DNA of 33,731 nucleotides from an uncultured Erysipelotrichaceae bacterium (GTDB lineage: Bacteria; Bacillota_I; Bacilli_A; RFN20; CAG-826): positions 1-33,731 of the forward strand of contig CAMVEL010000021.1 in the NCBI GenBank assembly GCA_947166565.1, given 5' to 3'. Below, in pieces: positions 1 through 7,406 of this stretch. The translations under genes were made by a program, and so were the position numbers. Below the pieces are notes generated by a model that worked only from the letters and a program-made list of their open reading frames with translations, made no database searches and was not told the origin of the DNA. Every line of letters begins with the position of its first letter. The first letter of the stretch is position 1.

Positions 1-420
1 CTAGCTTCAATTAAATATATGGAAGAAACTGGTGGAGAAGTAGATGTTGCTTTTATCACACCATTAAATCTATTAATCCTTTGTGATTTTTCTAAAGAAA
101 CACCTAAAGGTAGAAGAAGTCTTTGTTATGATGAGACGGCTAGATTAAGTAGAAAGAAAAACGCTCCTATATCTAGTGCGATGGAAGAAGCGAACAAAAA
201 CGGCATTTTGTTAATGGATTTAGATATTTATAGTTTTTTACAAAATATCGAAGAATTTGATTTGGCAACATCAAGTTGGATAAAAACCCCGGAGAGTATT
301 AGAAGCAAAGGCGGTGCTTTATTTTGTGAAAAAAGATATGGCCACATCTTCTATTTTCATAATAGCGCGGATTCATATTATTCAGTCCGTGGCTTTAGAG
401 GATATATCCTTTTAAACTAA
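1..420 (+). CDS. DUF4256 family protein, C-terminal part (5' end outside window)
   Basis: The reading frame is open from base 1 and stops at 418-420, so the start lies upstream of the window. The ATG at 19 falls inside the conserved METGGE-like stretch and is not the likely start. The protein matches my recollection of DUF4256: ETPKGRRSLCYD near the middle, then SSWIKTPESIR, GGALFCEKRYG and a C-terminal SADSYYSVRGFRG. The family is soluble, usually near 190 residues, and has no established function. About 139 residues are visible. A rho-independent terminator follows at 489. The family call is by motif recall and fairly sure; the function is unknown. Confidence 0.85.
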   Translation, partial: LASIKYMEETGGEVDVAFITPLNLLILCDFSKETPKGRRSLCYDETARLSRKKNAPISSAMEEANKNGILLMDLDIYSFLQNIEEFDLATSSWIKTPESIRSKGGALFCEKRYGHIFYFHNSADSYYSVRGFRGYILLN

Positions 421-488
421 TAAATAATAGATAAAAACATATAAAAGAAACTTGATAATGCTATGATGCATTTTTATTCAGAAAAAGA

Positions 489-513
489 GCCGGGTGTAAA
501 AACTCGGTTTTTC
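489..513 (+). terminator. Rho-independent terminator (CCGAG/CTCGG family)
   Basis: CCGGGT (490-495) pairs with ACTCGG (502-507), with one G-T pair and a 6-nt loop, followed by TTTTTCTT. It ends the DUF4256 transcript. Near-identical hairpins recur at 1519, 2418 and 22224. Confidence 0.8.
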
Positions 514-550
514 TTGTTCGCTCAAACTTGAAAACACGACATAATTGCGA

Positions 551-655
551 TAGGTAGATTCAGACAAAACAGAATGGATTGACTTAGACAACTACACTTT
601 GTCGTTGTCCAAAGTCACTTATCCAGAATGGACAAAATGACTTATCCAGCATAGA
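551..655 (+). repeat. GGACAA-rich intergenic repeat, copy A
   Basis: First of three related repeats of about 105-114 bp; the others are at 1551 and 2450. Shared blocks are a GGATTG stretch, an inverted pair ending in TTGTCGTTGTCC (599-610), and CTTATCCAG...GGACAAAATGACTTATCC. Each copy lies just downstream of a CCGAG/CTCGG terminator. No convincing reading frame crosses it. This copy is the most diverged at its left end. Confidence 0.65.
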
Positions 656-682
656 TTAGGCCTCTTTGGGGGTCTATTTTCT

Positions 683-722
683 TTGTGGCATTTCTGTGAC
701 AAATGATGTGATAGGGTATTAT
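683..722 (+). promoter_or_regulatory. GTGRC direct-repeat promoter element for the gene at 743
   Basis: GTGGC (685-689) and GTGAC (696-700) are 11 bp apart. GATAGG (710-715) sits at the usual family distance and TATTAT lies at 717-722. A T-rich tract and a small hairpin (TAGGCC...GGTCTA) lie immediately 5'. Confidence 0.6.
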
Positions 723-742
723 TGTCAAAGGAGAAACCTAAT

Positions 743-1018
743 ATGGAACATGAATCGTTAAAAGGATTAAATGAAGAACAAATTGCGAAAGTCAAAGCTT
801 GCAAAAACAGTGATGAACTTTTGGCATTAGCTAAAAAAGAAGGTATTGAACTTACCGATGAACAATTAGCATCGATTAATGGCGGCGCTTGTATTTCGTT
901 CTCATCAATTCATTGTCCAAAATGTGGCTCTACAAATCACAAACTAGTTACATATTACCAACTTCTAAATGAATGCAGTTACTTTGTGTGCGAAGACTGC
1001 GGTTGGGAGTGGGAATAA
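743..1018 (+). CDS. Nif11-like leader / zinc-ribbon small peptide (copy 1)
   Basis: 91 residues. The ATG at 743 is chosen because AAAGGAG at 727-733 is correctly spaced; the in-frame TTG at 722 lies upstream of that site. Residues 1-48 are a charged helical leader (LKGLNEEQIAKVKAC, then ALAKKEGIELTDEQLASINGG) ending in a double-glycine-type motif. The tail resembles Nif11-type RiPP precursor leaders. The core begins with Ala-Cys and carries CPKC, 21 residues, CEDC, then GWEWE: a zinc-ribbon pattern with aromatic residues after the last pair. There are no membrane segments. It is the first gene of a pair with 1050. Whether the leader is cleaved, and the function, are not known from the sequence. 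Confidence 0.85.
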   Translation: MEHESLKGLNEEQIAKVKACKNSDELLALAKKEGIELTDEQLASINGGACISFSSIHCPKCGSTNHKLVTYYQLLNECSYFVCEDCGWEWE

Positions 1019-1049
1019 TTAATAAAACTAACAAAGGATAAATCTGATT

Positions 1050-1328
1050 GTGAAACAAGAATTATTAAAAGGGTTATCTGAAGAACAGATCGCTAAAGTC
1101 AAAGCTTGTAAGGACCAAGAAGAACTTTTGAAACTCGCTAAAAAAGAAGGCATTGAACTTACCGATGAGCAATTAGAAGCTGTTAGCGGCGGATGTTTCA
1201 CCGATTCTAAACCCGCTGTATGCCCAAAATGCGGCGCCGTCAATGATTATACTGTGTATGTGGCCCCCAATGGACGAGGAGCCGGGCAAAGAATGTGCAA
1301 TAAATGCGGCTACATAGGCGATTTCTAA
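1050..1328 (+). CDS. Nif11-like leader / zinc-ribbon small peptide (copy 2)
   Basis: 92 residues starting at a GTG preceded by AAAGGA at 1033-1038. It lies 31 bp after copy 1 without its own GTGRC element, so the two are probably co-transcribed. The leader has LKGLSEEQIAKVKACKD and ends in LEAVSGG at residues 47-48. The core opens with CF and has CPKC, 21 residues, CNKC, then GYIGDF. The spacer is Gly/Arg-rich (NGRGAGQR), unlike its neighbours. The leader is very close to copy 7 (21914) and copy 9 (24524), while the cores differ: conserved leader, variable cargo. No terminator follows directly; the nearest is at 1519. Confidence 0.85.
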   Translation: MKQELLKGLSEEQIAKVKACKDQEELLKLAKKEGIELTDEQLEAVSGGCFTDSKPAVCPKCGAVNDYTVYVAPNGRGAGQRMCNKCGYIGDF

Positions 1329-1518
1329 ATAAGTGTTCAAAACCTAGATATTTTGGATAAGGATTTTAGGGCAAACACGTGAGTTTATCCTAAAAGCCAT
1401 TTACCGATTTGTTGCGGTGCGGATAAAGTTTTGTTTGGAAAGAGCCGCGATCGTGCTACGCTTTTTTATAGGTCTCTTTAATATAAGAAATCAATTAGTG
1501 GGTTAATCCATTTAGGAA
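1329..1518. other. Intergenic stretch without a recognisable gene
   Basis: No supported reading frame was found. A 7-bp inverted repeat, TTTTAGG (1364-1370) with CCTAAAA (1389-1395), encloses an 18-nt loop. It lacks a T-tract, so it is not a standard terminator. GGATAA/TTATCC words, also seen in the GGACAA-rich repeats, occur around it. Confidence 0.4.
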
Positions 1519-1545
1519 GCCGAGTGGAATATCTCGGTTTTTCTT
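1519..1545 (+). terminator. Rho-independent terminator (CCGAG/CTCGG family)
   Basis: CCGAG (1520-1524) pairs with CTCGG (1533-1537), followed by TTTTTCTTTC. It is directly followed by repeat copy B. Confidence 0.8.
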
Positions 1546-1550
1546 TCGCT

Positions 1551-1664
1551 TTCAAAGGACGAAGGATTTTGGACAACTCAGGACGGATTGGTTTGGATAA
1601 CGACACCTTGTCGTCGTCCAAGGCCACTTATCCAGAATTGGACAAAACGACTTATCCGAGATAG
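1551..1664 (+). repeat. GGACAA-rich intergenic repeat, copy B
   Basis: Closely matches copy C at 2450: TTCAAAGGACGAAGG, TTTTGGACA, CTCAGGACGGATTGG. It then has a hairpin built from GGATAACGAC (1595-1604) and TCGTCGTCC (1611-1619), and CTTATCCAGAATTGGACAA. GGACAA and its complement occur several times, which suggests a protein-binding array or a structured transcript. Confidence 0.65.
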
Positions 1665-1691
1665 AACCGCGTGATAGCGGCCTTTCTTTTT

Positions 1692-1724
1692 GTGACACTG
1701 TTGTGACAAGCCATTGTATATAAT
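1692..1724 (+). promoter_or_regulatory. GTGRC direct-repeat promoter element for the gene at 1751
   Basis: GTGAC (1692-1696) and GTGAC (1703-1707) are 11 bp apart, with a perfect TATAAT at 1719-1724. A poly-T run precedes it. No good -35 hexamer is present apart from the repeat itself. Confidence 0.65.
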
Positions 1725-1750
1725 GGATTAAATTAAAGGGGTAACCGAAC

Positions 1751-2050
1751 ATGAGGCAAGAACTACTCAAGGGCCTGACCGAGGAGCAGGTCGCCAAAAT
1801 AAAGGCGTGCAAGAGCCAAGAAGAAATGCTCGCGCTCGCCAAAGAAGAAGGCGTTGAGCTTACCGAAGAGCAACTCGAAGCCGTCAGCGGTGGCTGTGGC
1901 ACTGGAAATCATCCGCCATGCCCATATTGCGGTGGAACGGAAACTGAACCTCAGAGATATAACGAAGTCTGGGGATACACGTCTTATAGATGTTATAGAT
2001 GCAATCATATTTTCACCGACCAACACGAGCAACAGGCAAATAAACAATAG
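1751..2050 (+). CDS. Nif11-like leader / zinc-ribbon small peptide (copy 3)
   Basis: 99 residues. ATG at 1751 follows AAAGGGG at 1736-1742. The leader has LKGLTEEQVAKIKACKS and ends in LEAVSGG. The core opens with CGTGNHPP and has CPYC, 20 residues, CYRC, then NHIF. It is the only copy with two Tyr inside its CxxC motifs, and it has a polar, Gln-rich tail. Codons are richer in G/C at third positions (CTCGCGCTCGCC, GCCGTCAGC) than in copies 1 and 2, which suggests a different origin or age. Same family, function unknown. Confidence 0.85.
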   Translation: MRQELLKGLTEEQVAKIKACKSQEEMLALAKEEGVELTEEQLEAVSGGCGTGNHPPCPYCGGTETEPQRYNEVWGYTSYRCYRCNHIFTDQHEQQANKQ

Positions 2051-2074
2051 AGTGATTTGCACCATGCTTTTTGC

Positions 2075-2090
2075 GTGACGCTTCTGCGGC
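2075..2090 (+). promoter_or_regulatory. Diverged GTGRC direct-repeat element for the gene at 2122
   Basis: GTGAC (2075-2079) and GCGGC (2086-2090) keep the 11-bp phasing, with a T-tract 5'. The following bases (AGATTACTAAC) give only a weak -10. It lies just after the stop of copy 3, so copy 4 may also be read through from upstream. Confidence 0.5.
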
Positions 2091-2121
2091 AGATTACTAA
2101 CAAATTAGGAGACATCAGTAT

Positions 2122-2400
2122 ATGAGAGAAGAGCTATTAAAAGGTTTAACCGAGGAACAAATCGCCAAGGTCAAAGCTTGTAAGAATCATGAAGAACTAT
2201 TGGCGTTGGCTAAGGCCGAGGGAATCCAACTCACCGATGAACAACTTCAAACTATTTCAAGCGGTGGCTTATGTGTGAGCACCCCAACCTTTACTTGCCC
2301 AAAATGCGGGTCCACGAACGTTTCCGCTTATGACCTAACCGGTCCGGCGAGAGTCTGGTTTTGCACTTGTAAAGATTGCAAATATGAGTGGCATAAATAA
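2122..2400 (+). CDS. Nif11-like leader / zinc-ribbon small peptide (copy 4)
   Basis: 92 residues. ATG at 2122 follows TAGGAGA at 2106-2112. The leader LKGLTEEQIAKVKACKN ends in LQTISSGG, with an extra Ser before the Gly pair compared with other copies. The core opens with LC and has CPKC, 20 residues including a Phe-Cys-Thr, CKDC, then KYEWHK. The CTCKDC arrangement recurs in copies 5 and 9, so these three form a core subgroup. A strong terminator follows at 2418. Confidence 0.85.
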   Translation: MREELLKGLTEEQIAKVKACKNHEELLALAKAEGIQLTDEQLQTISSGGLCVSTPTFTCPKCGSTNVSAYDLTGPARVWFCTCKDCKYEWHK

Positions 2401-2417
2401 TAACTAAGTAGATTATG

Positions 2418-2447
2418 ACCGAGCGAGATATCTCGGTTTTTCTTTTG
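2418..2447 (+). terminator. Rho-independent terminator (CCGAG/CTCGG family)
   Basis: CCGAG (2419-2423) pairs with CTCGG (2432-2436), followed by TTTTTCTTTT. The hairpin also contains the perfect 12-bp palindrome CGAGATATCTCG (2424-2435), an alternative stem. Confidence 0.8.
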
Positions 2448-2449
2448 CC

Positions 2450-2560
2450 TTCAAAGGACGAAGGGTTTTGGACAGCTCAGGACGGATTGGTTTGGACAAC
2501 GGCATCCTTTTTGTCGTTGACCAAAGTCACTTATCCAAAATTGGACAAACTGGCCTATTA
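2450..2560 (+). repeat. GGACAA-rich intergenic repeat, copy C
   Basis: Shares TTCAAAGGACGAAGG, TTTTGGACAG, CTCAGGACGGATTGG, TGTCGTTG and CTTATCC...TTGGACAA with copies A and B. Unlike those, it runs directly into the upstream region of a helix-turn-helix gene. Confidence 0.65.
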
Positions 2561-2633
2561 ATATATTTCATAGGACAAAATGGCCATATATTATTTACAA
2601 TATAGGACAATTAGGATACTTATTTTTGGATAA
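2470..2633 (+). promoter_or_regulatory. Array of GGACAA/GGATAA words upstream of the MntA-like gene
   Basis: Forward words start at 2470 (GGACAG), 2480 (GGACGG), 2494, 2543, 2573 and 2605 (GGACAA), 2614 (GGATAC) and 2628 (GGATAA). An inverted TTATCC is at 2531. This density directly in front of a helix-turn-helix protein gene suggests an operator array, possibly for autoregulation. That binding is inference. Confidence 0.45.
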
Positions 2634-2638
2634 AGAAT

Positions 2639-3118
2639 ATGAAATTAAAAGAATTAAGAAATGAATACAACTTATCGCAGCTAGAAGCAGCCAATATTTT
2701 GGGCATTCCTGAAAGAACATATCGTAGATATGAAACTGACGATAATTATGGAAGTTTAATAAAACGTAAAATGTTTATTAATATGTTAAATGAACACTGC
2801 GAAATAACTGAAGAGAAGGGTTTGCTTAGTGTTCAATTAATTAAAGAAAAAGTATCTGCTTTGTTTGATAACGAATATGATGGACAAATTGATTTTTGTT
2901 ATTTGTTTGGCAGTTACGCAAAAGGATTAGCTAATGAAAAAAGCGATGTAGATTTATATGTTTCATCATCCTTGACCGGCTTACGTTTTGTTGGACTTAT
3001 TGAAAGATTAAGACAAACACTTCATAAGAAAGTTGACCTTATCCGAAGTAGCGAACTCAATAATAACATAGACTTGGTAAATGAAATATTGAAAAGTGGC
3101 ATTAAGATATATGGCTGA
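2639..3118 (+). CDS. HTH-fused MNT-type nucleotidyltransferase antitoxin (MntA-like)
   Basis: 159 residues. Residues 1-50 look like an XRE-type helix-turn-helix (LSQLEAANILGIPERTYRRYE). Residues 65-159 are a minimal nucleotidyltransferase with the signature GSYAKG (91-96) and SDVDLYV, whose two Asp (103, 105) bind metal. Known MntA antitoxins AMPylate the HEPN toxin HepT and are encoded next to it; a HepT fragment overlaps the 3' end here. The HTH fusion suggests it also represses its own promoter through the GGACAA array upstream. The Shine-Dalgarno is weak (GGATAAAG). The region is AT-rich, consistent with horizontal gain. The catalytic motif looks intact. Confidence 0.85.
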   Translation: MKLKELRNEYNLSQLEAANILGIPERTYRRYETDDNYGSLIKRKMFINMLNEHCEITEEKGLLSVQLIKEKVSALFDNEYDGQIDFCYLFGSYAKGLANEKSDVDLYVSSSLTGLRFVGLIERLRQTLHKKVDLIRSSELNNNIDLVNEILKSGIKIYG

Positions 3119-3233
3119 TAAAAACGATGCTTATTATATGAAAAAAGCACTTGTTGAAATTGAAATAATTATTAGATACACAAAAAGCCTTTCATACGAA
3201 GAGTTCATGAGTGACGGCTGGACATCATTGTAA
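3111..3233 (+). pseudogene. Truncated HepT-like HEPN toxin (N-terminal fragment)
   Basis: A 40-residue frame starts at ATG 3111, overlapping the last 8 bases of the MntA-like gene, which is the usual arrangement of such pairs. Its sequence (YYMKKALVEIEIIIRYTKS, then LSYEEFM) matches the first helix of HepT/DUF86 proteins. It stops at 3231-3233, far short of the roughly 110-140 residues of the family. The catalytic R-x4-6-H motif lies beyond the break and is absent. The toxin is therefore probably dead. The assignment rests on N-terminal resemblance and gene order. Confidence 0.6.
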
Positions 3234-3359
3234 TAAGACATGGCCAGGAGGATCTAGAAAGATGGAACGTGATAACGACCTACAATTGCGACAAAAGATA
3301 CCGATTTGCTTTGAAAAGTGTTATTATGTGAGATATTTCTGAAGGAGAAGTTCAATATC

Positions 3360-5765
3360 ATGAATAAGGCACGCAATATTATCATCGCAACCGCAGGCGC
3401 TGTTTTGCTTATGGGAACAGTCCTGGTCGCCTCTGCCGCAATTCGTGCGGGGGGTGGTATTACACCCACAGTATTTGCTGACGGCGAACAAAAGTCATTG
3501 ACGTCGATAACGTTGGATCGTAATAACGCTCCAACAATCACAGACGGAAGCGGAACCCTTCAATATAACCAATACGCTTCATTCGCTTATACCGAAGCGT
3601 CTGCCCTTGCAAATGGACATGTTGCCTTAGGCGCAGGCGGAACAATCGTCAAAAACGAAGAATCGAATGAACTTACCTCCTTCACAGTAAATTTCACTGG
3701 CGGCCTCACTTTGACGACTGGGTATGAAAACTCAGACGATGTCTGTTATAGCTATGTGCTTGAAAGCGGCACTCCCCAAACAGTTCATGGGAATTATTTT
3801 AAGTTGAAGGCTGACGAAGAGACCAATATCACCTCAATCCAAATAAACTTTGGATGCCTTGAGGAAGAAACTGAATTGCACACGTGGTCAGACGAATGGT
3901 CGCATGACGCAGACTATCATTGGCATGCATGCGAAGACCTAAATTGCGTTAAAGTGGATTCTAAAGCTGCGCATGATCCTGAAGCCACCGCTCAAGTAGA
4001 TCCAACTGAAACACAGACAGGCTTGACCGCTGGAACAATTTGCTCAGTGTGTGGCAGAACTTTATCTGGCAGAGAGGTTCTTCCCGTTTTAGACAAAGAG
4101 GGAATCAATTACGAGTTTGAAAATCGTACAACTAAAGTAGATGATGTAGTTGCGGACTTTGAGCAATATACTTGGAAAGAAGATGATTCTGTAGTGATCT
4201 ACGCCAATCCAGGCGAACCTCTTACGGAATATATCCACGCCGGCAGTTCCTATTATTCCATCGAAACATGGAACGACATGTTCGAAAATCAAGAAGCTGC
4301 GGTTTCGGGAACTGGGGACAGCAGGACTTTGACCATAACTTTAAATGGTGATACTACAGTGCTCGCAGAGGATCGTGTAAGTGACCTTGATGGAACATTT
4401 GATTTAACGCTTTATAAAAACGTTATTATTGACGGCAGCGGGACATTGAATATCGCTTATACCGAGAATCAAGACGGTATTAAATGCCATAATTTGACTA
4501 TTGGAGAAAATGTAACTCTTAATTTGTCTGGTAATGATGCCACTGTGATGACTGGTGTGAGTTTCGCTGGCAAGCTTCAAATTGATGGCACATATCAAGT
4601 CACGAATTTTGGAAATGGCATAGGCATCAATACTGATATTAATGCTTCTGCGACCGACAATATTCTAGTTAACGGCGCACTTAGAATTACCAATTGCAAG
4701 GATGGCATCCACGCTTGGACTACCCCCAGCGGCGGCGCTAGCATTAATGTTAATGGCGTACTCCTTATGGAAAACATCAGGGATCAAGGCATGGACCTTG
4801 CGAGCGCCGTTACCATTAACTTTAACGCTGGCTGTGAAGCTAATATTGCTGCAGGAATAAATGCAATTTTAAGAAACTCTAGCGGAGTTATTAATTTCGA
4901 AGGTGGTGAAGTTAATCTTACTGCCACTGGTAAGTCGAGTGATTCAACCGCCATTGGTAGCTTAACTAATGTAGCATTAGAAACAAATAATGCTGCTTCA
5001 ATTAATTTTAATGATGGTATTGTCAATATTACATCTGGCGATATTGGTATTAAAACCTCTGCGGATATGGGCTTTGTTTTTGATAACGATGTTGTTGTTA
5101 ATATTACCGCTGACAAAGTCGGCATTTATGCAGCCCTTGGTAATGATTCTGATAAAAGTAAAATGACTATGAATCAAAGCTCAAAGCTGACCATAGTTTC
5201 AGAAAATGGTACTGGCATTTATTGCAATAATGTCGGGACATTTACCATTTTGGATAATTCAAAATTAGATATAACGGCGGCTTCTAGTGGCATATATAAT
5301 TTCAAACAGTTCCGCGCATATAATGGCGGTAAGACTGCTACCACTATGAATACAGCCTCAGTTATTATTAAAACCTACGGCGTTACCGGAACTACGGGGT
5401 GGAAAACTTCTACTGTATATGGAATTCACGCTAGGGAAGATAGTGATCATAAATTTACAGACATTGGATTTAGAACGACAGGAAAGGTTTTAATTGAAAA
5501 TCTAGGTACACAGTCCGGAGTTGGTTTTCATGCTGGTCTACCATCAAGTGGCAACGGGAACATTGTCATAGCAGGTTGCACCGATTTCACAATTAAAAAT
5601 TTCTCTACCGCTATGTCAGTCAATAGTGGTTCCACAGGCATGAACACAAAAACCTATAACTACGATAATAATGCAAAAATTAAAGTAAGAGGCTGTGCTA
5701 CTCCTTCTTCAGGCGCTTCTTGGTTTACGAACATTTTTAAATCAGCATCGCTTGATATTCAGTAG
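3360..5765 (+). CDS. Secreted beta-helix-like surface protein
   Basis: 801 residues from ATG 3360, preceded by AAGGAGAAG at 3342-3350; the in-frame GTG at 3318 has no ribosome binding site. Residues 7-27 form a hydrophobic signal segment. Around residues 180-245 a HTWSDEWSHD...YHWHAC...CxxC segment resembles the small metal-ligand-like modules common in Gram-positive surface proteins. Residues about 290-801 are a repetitive beta-helix-like region (NWT-type strands such as GSGTLNIAY, NLTIGENVTLNL). It is homologous to the C-terminal parts of the proteins at 5830 and 10960. There is no sortase motif or C-terminal membrane anchor, so it is released or held non-covalently. Base composition is clearly more AT-rich than the operon that follows. 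Catalytic activity is not evident; glycan binding is a guess. Confidence 0.7.
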   Translation: MNKARNIIIATAGAVLLMGTVLVASAAIRAGGGITPTVFADGEQKSLTSITLDRNNAPTITDGSGTLQYNQYASFAYTEASALANGHVALGAGGTIVKNEESNELTSFTVNFTGGLTLTTGYENSDDVCYSYVLESGTPQTVHGNYFKLKADEETNITSIQINFGCLEEETELHTWSDEWSHDADYHWHACEDLNCVKVDSKAAHDPEATAQVDPTETQTGLTAGTICSVCGRTLSGREVLPVLDKEGINYEFENRTTKVDDVVADFEQYTWKEDDSVVIYANPGEPLTEYIHAGSSYYSIETWNDMFENQEAAVSGTGDSRTLTITLNGDTTVLAEDRVSDLDGTFDLTLYKNVIIDGSGTLNIAYTENQDGIKCHNLTIGENVTLNLSGNDATVMTGVSFAGKLQIDGTYQVTNFGNGIGINTDINASATDNILVNGALRITNCKDGIHAWTTPSGGASINVNGVLLMENIRDQGMDLASAVTINFNAGCEANIAAGINAILRNSSGVINFEGGEVNLTATGKSSDSTAIGSLTNVALETNNAASINFNDGIVNITSGDIGIKTSADMGFVFDNDVVVNITADKVGIYAALGNDSDKSKMTMNQSSKLTIVSENGTGIYCNNVGTFTILDNSKLDITAASSGIYNFKQFRAYNGGKTATTMNTASVIIKTYGVTGTTGWKTSTVYGIHAREDSDHKFTDIGFRTTGKVLIENLGTQSGVGFHAGLPSSGNGNIVIAGCTDFTIKNFSTAMSVNSGSTGMNTKTYNYDNNAKIKVRGCATPSSGASWFTNIFKSASLDIQ

Positions 5766-5829
5766 ATTTCAAAGTTACTTTGAATAGATTTAGCCGTCGC
5801 TGATCGTAATCGAAACGAAAGGGAGCCGT

Positions 5830-7398
5830 ATGAGAAAAACATCACTCGCTTTGTCCATAACAACGTTATGCCTCTTCTCGACGTCTTGCTCTAGCCTTTC
5901 TGACCGCTCATTCCCAAGTGATGGGTCTAATGAATCTGATACCATCTCCTCTAAAGAAGATGCAATTAACGTAGTGGTGAAGCTCACCCTTACGAAGACC
6001 CCATCCAAAACAACCTATTATGTAGGCGAGGTTTTCGACCCATCGGGCCTAGTCGCGGAAGCGACATGGGACGATGGATTCGTCGAGACACTAGACGGTG
6101 AATCGCTCTCCTTTCCGACCACGCCTTTGACCGCTGCAGATAAAGAAGTCATCGGAACTTACGAAGGATTAACCTTAAGCGTTCCTATCACGGTTATCGA
6201 CGAGCAACCCTATTACATATACGCAGGGTCTGTTACATATAGCTTATCCAAATGGAATGAGCTATTCCCTAATCAATCCGCGACCGGAAGAAAAGAAAAC
6301 GGGGCGGATCACCTCTCCATCGCATTAAAGGAAGGAACGACGACGACCATTACTCTAGATGATGGGCAATCCTTATTAGATGGCACGCTCGATTGGACGA
6401 ACTTCAAGTCGGTCACCATTTCTGGAAATGGTACGCTTAACGTTAACATGGCCGCAGTAAGCGATGCCATCAACGCGAATAACCTGATCATCGAAGAGGG
6501 GGCAACGGTCAATCTAGAAGGTGCATCAACCTCTGATAAATCAGGCATAAAGGTTTTAGAATCCATGCAAATCAATGGTAAACTCGCCATCCATAACTTC
6601 GCCTATGGCCAAGCTGTCGCCCAGCGCGGAGATGGCTTAGATGCCTATGCCATCCAAATCAGCGTCGGCCAAAACGGTCTCTATGAAATCAATGGCTGCA
6701 AATTCGGGATCTACGGCTGGAAGTCGTTGGAAAAGACCCCAACCATTCAGGCTTCAGGCAAACTCAATATCAATACAACCGACACCGCGATCAGGTTCGA
6801 AGATGGCCTAAAAGCCCAAATCATATTCGATAATGAATGCACGTCCTCGATATCTTCCTCAACAGGCCGCTGCATTTGGAACACTAGCGGCGCAGTCTAT
6901 TTAAGGGATAGCGCTAAGCTAACCCTAACTAGCCCGATCGCCACCGTGACGGGCATCGATGCGTTTATCATCGGCAATGGCGAGGATGGAAATATCCAAA
7001 ATGGCGCATCCCTAACCGCTACCAGCATCGGCACCGGCAACCTAATCGAATCCTATAGTGGTTCCCGCGCGCGCACCAATAAGCTCGTTTTCAATACAAC
7101 GGGCAACGTGGTTTTGAATTCCGCTGGCGGCAACGGCATATCATTTGGCAATCCCGGAAATTCCAGTTCCTTCTTCAAGCTTTCCTGCGCCTCCTTCGTA
7201 GGAGAGAACCTAAACTATCTATTCACGACCACCCGTTCCCTCGACCAAGCCATTGGGGTTACCTATTCTTACATTGCCCCCAACAATAAGGTGACCATTA
7301 GGAATTGCGCAGGGATATTCGATTCGTCTAACCAAGCACTATCTGGACTTCTTGGCGAAGCATTCACTTCCTCGACCGTAAACTTGGAGAACGCCTAG
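5830..7398 (+). CDS. Lipoprotein with bacterial Ig-like (Big_3) and beta-helix-like domains
   Basis: 522 residues. ATG 5830 follows AAAGGGAG (5818-5825). A signal peptide ends at Cys20 (LFSTSC, a loose lipobox). After a Ser-rich linker, residues about 50-125 form a Big_3 domain with the hallmark YYVGEVFDPSGLVAEATWDDG. Residues about 128-522 form the shared beta-helix-like module: KWNELFPNQ, LDGTLDW, VTISGNGTLNV, GATVNLEG. It is the first gene of a five-gene run; the next start lies 8 bp after its stop. It probably sits on the outer membrane-face and presents the helix as a binding surface. No active-site motif is recognised. Confidence 0.7.
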   Translation: MRKTSLALSITTLCLFSTSCSSLSDRSFPSDGSNESDTISSKEDAINVVVKLTLTKTPSKTTYYVGEVFDPSGLVAEATWDDGFVETLDGESLSFPTTPLTAADKEVIGTYEGLTLSVPITVIDEQPYYIYAGSVTYSLSKWNELFPNQSATGRKENGADHLSIALKEGTTTTITLDDGQSLLDGTLDWTNFKSVTISGNGTLNVNMAAVSDAINANNLIIEEGATVNLEGASTSDKSGIKVLESMQINGKLAIHNFAYGQAVAQRGDGLDAYAIQISVGQNGLYEINGCKFGIYGWKSLEKTPTIQASGKLNINTTDTAIRFEDGLKAQIIFDNECTSSISSSTGRCIWNTSGAVYLRDSAKLTLTSPIATVTGIDAFIIGNGEDGNIQNGASLTATSIGTGNLIESYSGSRARTNKLVFNTTGNVVLNSAGGNGISFGNPGNSSSFFKLSCASFVGENLNYLFTTTRSLDQAIGVTYSYIAPNNKVTIRNCAGIFDSSNQALSGLLGEAFTSSTVNLENA

Positions 7399-7406
7399 GC
7401 CTTTTT

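Noticed and set aside
1763-2065. A 100-codon open frame on the minus strand across peptide copy 3, and similar frames opposite the other peptide genes
   Set aside because: These mirror the conserved leader on the wrong strand, have no ribosome binding sites, and recur only because the leader DNA is repeated.
551-2560. The three GGACAA-rich repeats considered as a CRISPR array
   Set aside because: Units are ~110 bp, about 1 kb apart and separated by genes, without regular spacers or cas genes.
3318-3359. An upstream GTG start for the beta-helix protein at 3360
   Set aside because: It adds a charged stretch ahead of the signal peptide and lacks a ribosome site, whereas AAGGAGAAG is well placed for the ATG at 3360.
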